Shown piece after piece: positions 6,266 through 8,175 of a stretch of 8,175 bases of DNA; within the stretch, counting starts at the first letter, position 1; every line of letters begins with the position of its first letter. A model generated the notes under the pieces. That model saw only the letters and a program-made list of their open reading frames with translations. It was not told the DNA's origin and made no database searches. The stretch is from NCBI GenBank assembly GCA_023436485.1, contig JAEZIU010000161.1:1-8175 (forward strand). Reading direction: 5' to 3'. The DNA comes from Bacillota bacterium. Its GTDB lineage: Bacteria > Bacillota > Clostridia > Acetivibrionales > DSM-1351. The translations under genes were made by a program, and so were the position numbers.

Positions 6266-6323
6266 TTGGAATGCATATTTTACTGGGGTTTCAGACATTT
6301 TTGTTAGCTACGTGTACGCTACG
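6181..6323 (-). repeat. Repeat copy R4 (efp 3'-end-like) downstream of the short AraC/GyrI gene
   Basis: This is the copy closest to efp's own. On the minus strand AATATAAAGAGAGTCTAATC parallels the end of efp, AATATATGAAGAGAGTCTAG, keeping an equivalent of the last Lys-Arg-Val-stop codons although nothing is translated here. The similarity to the efp copy stops abruptly at 6266; similarity to R1 continues right to GTGTACGCTAC (to 6323). Confidence 0.85.
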
Positions 6324-6349
6324 TTCATTGCTCTATATTGTTTGGTTAT

Positions 6350-6389
6350 GTTCACAGTTGCGAAGGGCAACGAACCAATTGAACTTCGC
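6350..6389. other. Nested hairpins after the AraC/GyrI stop codon
   Basis: GTTGC-GAAGG-GCAAC (6357-6371) is a perfect five-base hairpin with outer GTTC/GAAC arms (6350-6353, 6372-6375). A competing pairing joins GCGAAG (6360-6365) with CTTCGC (6384-6389). There is no U-run. It lies between the regulator's stop codon and repeat R4. Confidence 0.4.
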
Positions 6390-6410
6390 CTAATGCTTAT
6401 TCGGAATAAA

Positions 6411-7244
6411 CTACTTTAATGAAACAGGAAGCCAAATCTCAACAATACACATATCATCAGCATCATCCCATTTGACATATTTTTCTATAGTAGGAAGTCC
6501 AGATAGCTTGTACTTGCTTTGTGGTAGAAACTCCTCATGGATACGTTTCCATATACCTCCAAGAGTTTGACCCGTAATAGAGCCATTAGCTTCAAACTTG
6601 AGCCAAGTAACACTCGGATATTGATAGGTATCCAAACCTTCAATATCTTCTTTATCCCATTCAATACCGCACATATAGTCATTGCTTCCGTCATCACCAA
6701 ATCCAAAGCATAGACCTAAATCAAAAAATTTTCCACTAATTTTCTTGATTTTCTCATTACTTCCATCACTTTTTACAATCGCCCACGTACCACCGCCATA
6801 TGGTGTTGTACGTCTTATTCCTATTACTTTGAATGATGATCTTTCAATCGTGGTGTAGTCCATTTTATCAACTCCTTCAATTTTAAGTGAGAAGCGAATA
6901 CGACAATAGAATGTGAGAGTTACACCTGAAAATCTTGCTTCGGTTGGAGTAACACCATGCAATCGCTTAAAAGCAACTGTAAACGCATCAGCAGAATTAT
7001 AGCCATATTTTAACGAAATATCAATTACTTTTTCATCTGTATTCTGCAACTCATATGCGGCACAGGTCAGCCTACGACGACGTAAATACTCCGAAAGAGA
7101 AACCCCTGTAATTTGTGTGAAAGAGCCTTGAAACATTGAGAAGGAACACGCTGTAATGTTGTTTATTTCTTTTTCACTAATTTCTTCGATCAGGTGTTCT
7201 TCTATATAATCAATCGCTTTATTCATTCTATCTACCCAATCCAT
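6411..7244 (-). CDS. AraC-family regulator with GyrI-like effector domain
   Basis: A 277-residue transcription regulator of the usual size for this fusion. Residues 1-110 form the AraC DNA-binding domain: MNKAIDYIEEHL, the recognition region DISLKYGYNSADAFTVAFKR, and the signature HGVTPTEAR. After a linker, residues 128-277 form a GyrI-like effector-binding domain opening YTTIERSSFKVIGIRR, with the central FGFGDDGSNDYMCGIEW and the typical end VEIWLPV. Such proteins sense small hydrophobic or cationic molecules; the ligand here is unknown. The start ATG 7244 has AAGGAG eight bases upstream. It is the first unit after efp, lying between repeats R5 and R4, and has no target gene beside it in the same transcript. 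Confidence 0.92.
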   Translation of the reverse strand: MDWVDRMNKAIDYIEEHLIEEISEKEINNITACSFSMFQGSFTQITGVSLSEYLRRRRLTCAAYELQNTDEKVIDISLKYGYNSADAFTVAFKRLHGVTPTEARFSGVTLTFYCRIRFSLKIEGVDKMDYTTIERSSFKVIGIRRTTPYGGGTWAIVKSDGSNEKIKKISGKFFDLGLCFGFGDDGSNDYMCGIEWDKEDIEGLDTYQYPSVTWLKFEANGSITGQTLGGIWKRIHEEFLPQSKYKLSGLPTIEKYVKWDDADDMCIVEIWLPVSLK

Positions 7245-7330
7245 TTTCGCATCTCCTTGATAACAATTATAAAAGATTAGTTTTCGTATTGCCCGCTATT
7301 CTATTAAGAGAAATTGACGGGTAAGTTACT
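7245..7330 (-). promoter_or_regulatory. Upstream region of the AraC/GyrI regulator
   Basis: The minus strand has a perfect TATAAT near 7266-7271, about 22 bases before the start codon, with no good -35 partner. If used, the ribosome binding site would lie close to the 5' end of the message. The start of transcription may instead be in the repeat-related DNA at 7331-7520, where TATAAT occurs again inside ATCATTATATAATGTATGAT. No gene is visible in the stretch. Confidence 0.25.
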
Positions 7331-7612
7331 GAAAATATAAATTTTCTGCTTCGTATTTGATAACTATTGTGAAAGGATTTCTAAAATTTCATTTGTAGCT
7401 ATCATACATTATATAATGATAAGTTACTACTACTTTTCTATCATCTATTTAATAGCTACTTGTTCGCTACCCACATTGTTATAAACTTTTCCAAGCTATC
7501 TCTTATTACTTTTACAAATCATATAAAAAAAGCGCAACCCCCGGAAAACCTTGCTTTTCCTTGAATTGCGCTCGTATTAATCTTTGATACTAGACTAGAC
7601 TCTCTTCATATA
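7331..7612 (-). repeat. Long repeat copy LR-A: efp 3' end, terminator and following region
   Basis: This contains copy R5 (7527-7612), which includes the last codons and stop of efp, and goes on left for about 200 bases in parallel with LR-B (5884-6265). As part of the housekeeping gene, R5 is the natural candidate for the parental copy. The left part is AT-rich, non-coding, and lies upstream of the AraC/GyrI gene, so the repeat joins a terminator to the next unit's upstream region. Confidence 0.75.
7525..7572 (-). terminator. Intrinsic terminator of efp (repeat copy R5)
   Basis: Stem AGCGCAA/TTGCGCT (7531-7537 with 7566-7572), an inner GGAAAA/TTTTCC stem and seven U residues (7525-7531). 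It begins 23 bases after the efp stop codon. Confidence 0.85.
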
Positions 7613-8152
7613 TTCGCCGGATCTGGTGTCAATCTGAATCTTGTCACCCTGCTCAACGAATAACGGAACATATACGGTAGCACCTGTCTCAACAACTGCG
7701 GGCTTGCTGGCACCGGTTGCTGTGTCACCCTTAAAGCCGGGCTCTGTATCAGTAATGACAAGCTCTACAAATAACGGAGGCTCGATAGCAAATACCTGTC
7801 CACCATGGGAAAGCATTTTAACCATCTCATTTTCCTTAACAAACTTAAGGGAGTCACCGATCGCATCCTCATTCATACCGATCTGATCAAAGGTTTCTAC
7901 ATTCATAAAGTGGTAAAGCTCACCATCAGAATATAAGAACTGCATATCGCTTCTCTCGATATGTGCCTGAGGGTATTTCTCTGTCGGGCGGAAAGTTCTT
8001 TCCACAACACCGCCATTTTTAATATTCTTTAATTTGGTTCTTACGAACGCTGCGCCTTTACCCGGTTTTACATGTTGAAACTCTATAATCTGGTATACGT
8101 TATTGTCCATTTCAATCGTCAGACCGTTTCTGAAATCGCCTGCTGAAATCAT
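7595..8152 (-). CDS. efp: Translation elongation factor P
   Basis: A 185-residue translation factor, exactly the usual length, that binds between the P and E sites of the ribosome and relieves stalling at polyproline stretches. The N-terminal KOW-like domain opens MISAGDFRNG; the loop that reaches the peptidyl-tRNA is HVKPGKGAAF, with Lys32 at the tip, the residue modified in many bacteria. The middle OB domain holds YSDGELYHFMN, and the last domain ends with the family signature in which TGATVYVPLFVEQGD and IDTRSGEY are seen. The start is ATG 8152, eight bases after GGAGGAG; a TTG six bases earlier is too close to that site. The final codons (KRV-stop) are part of the repeat found after four other genes to the left. 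Confidence 0.97.
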   Translation of the reverse strand: MISAGDFRNGLTIEMDNNVYQIIEFQHVKPGKGAAFVRTKLKNIKNGGVVERTFRPTEKYPQAHIERSDMQFLYSDGELYHFMNVETFDQIGMNEDAIGDSLKFVKENEMVKMLSHGGQVFAIEPPLFVELVITDTEPGFKGDTATGASKPAVVETGATVYVPLFVEQGDKIQIDTRSGEYMKRV

Positions 8153-8175
8153 ACTCAAAACTCCTCCTTAAAATT

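Noticed and set aside
6181..6410. Classical integron attC site
   Set aside because: GTTAG and CTAAC-like pieces exist (6304, 6389), but the paired R and L boxes with GTTRRRY and RYYYAAC ends and extrahelical bases cannot be laid out convincingly, and no IntI is present in the window.
3733..7612. CRISPR array
   Set aside because: The repeat occurs five times but is imperfect, about 85 bases long, and separated by whole genes rather than by short spacers of equal size.

Overview
The window looks like chromosomal DNA of a low-GC Gram-positive bacterium of the Clostridia, most likely a Lachnospiraceae-type organism. The grounds are AT-rich intergenic DNA, strong AGGAGG ribosome binding sites, intrinsic terminators, and the protein types (a Firmicutes-like EF-P, AraC regulators fused to GyrI-like domains, a bacterial PH-domain protein). 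The genus is an inference. Every gene I can support lies on the minus strand, so the window reads right to left.

Right end: efp (elongation factor P), a complete housekeeping gene, followed by its intrinsic terminator. Middle (about 3730-7610): four single-gene units, namely an AraC/GyrI-like regulator, a P-loop kinase-like protein, a bacterial PH-domain protein and a membrane-anchored PepSY-like protein. Each is followed by a diverged copy of one repeat of about 85 bp. That repeat is the 3' end of efp: its last few codons, its stop region and its terminator hairpin. The spacing between repeats is 0.6-1.35 kb, all copies have the same orientation as the genes, and the units carry their own promoter regions. 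Left of the last repeat lies a probable operon-like block: tag (3-methyladenine DNA glycosylase I), a long AraC/GyrI-like regulator, a PhnB/VOC-type protein and a cysteine-bearing hypothetical protein. A second small membrane protein runs off the left edge.

The observation most worth following is the layout efp - repeat - gene - repeat - gene - repeat - gene - repeat - gene - repeat. It resembles a gene-cassette array, or stepwise insertion at the 3' end of efp: small, unrelated, accessory-type genes, one per unit, all in one direction, separated by copies of one site. No recombinase is encoded in the window and the repeats do not show a convincing integron attC layout, so the mechanism is open. 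A simpler reading is a dispersed terminator repeat that served as homology for gene gain. The genes have no obvious shared pathway; regulation, stress response and DNA repair are the common flavour of the cargo.
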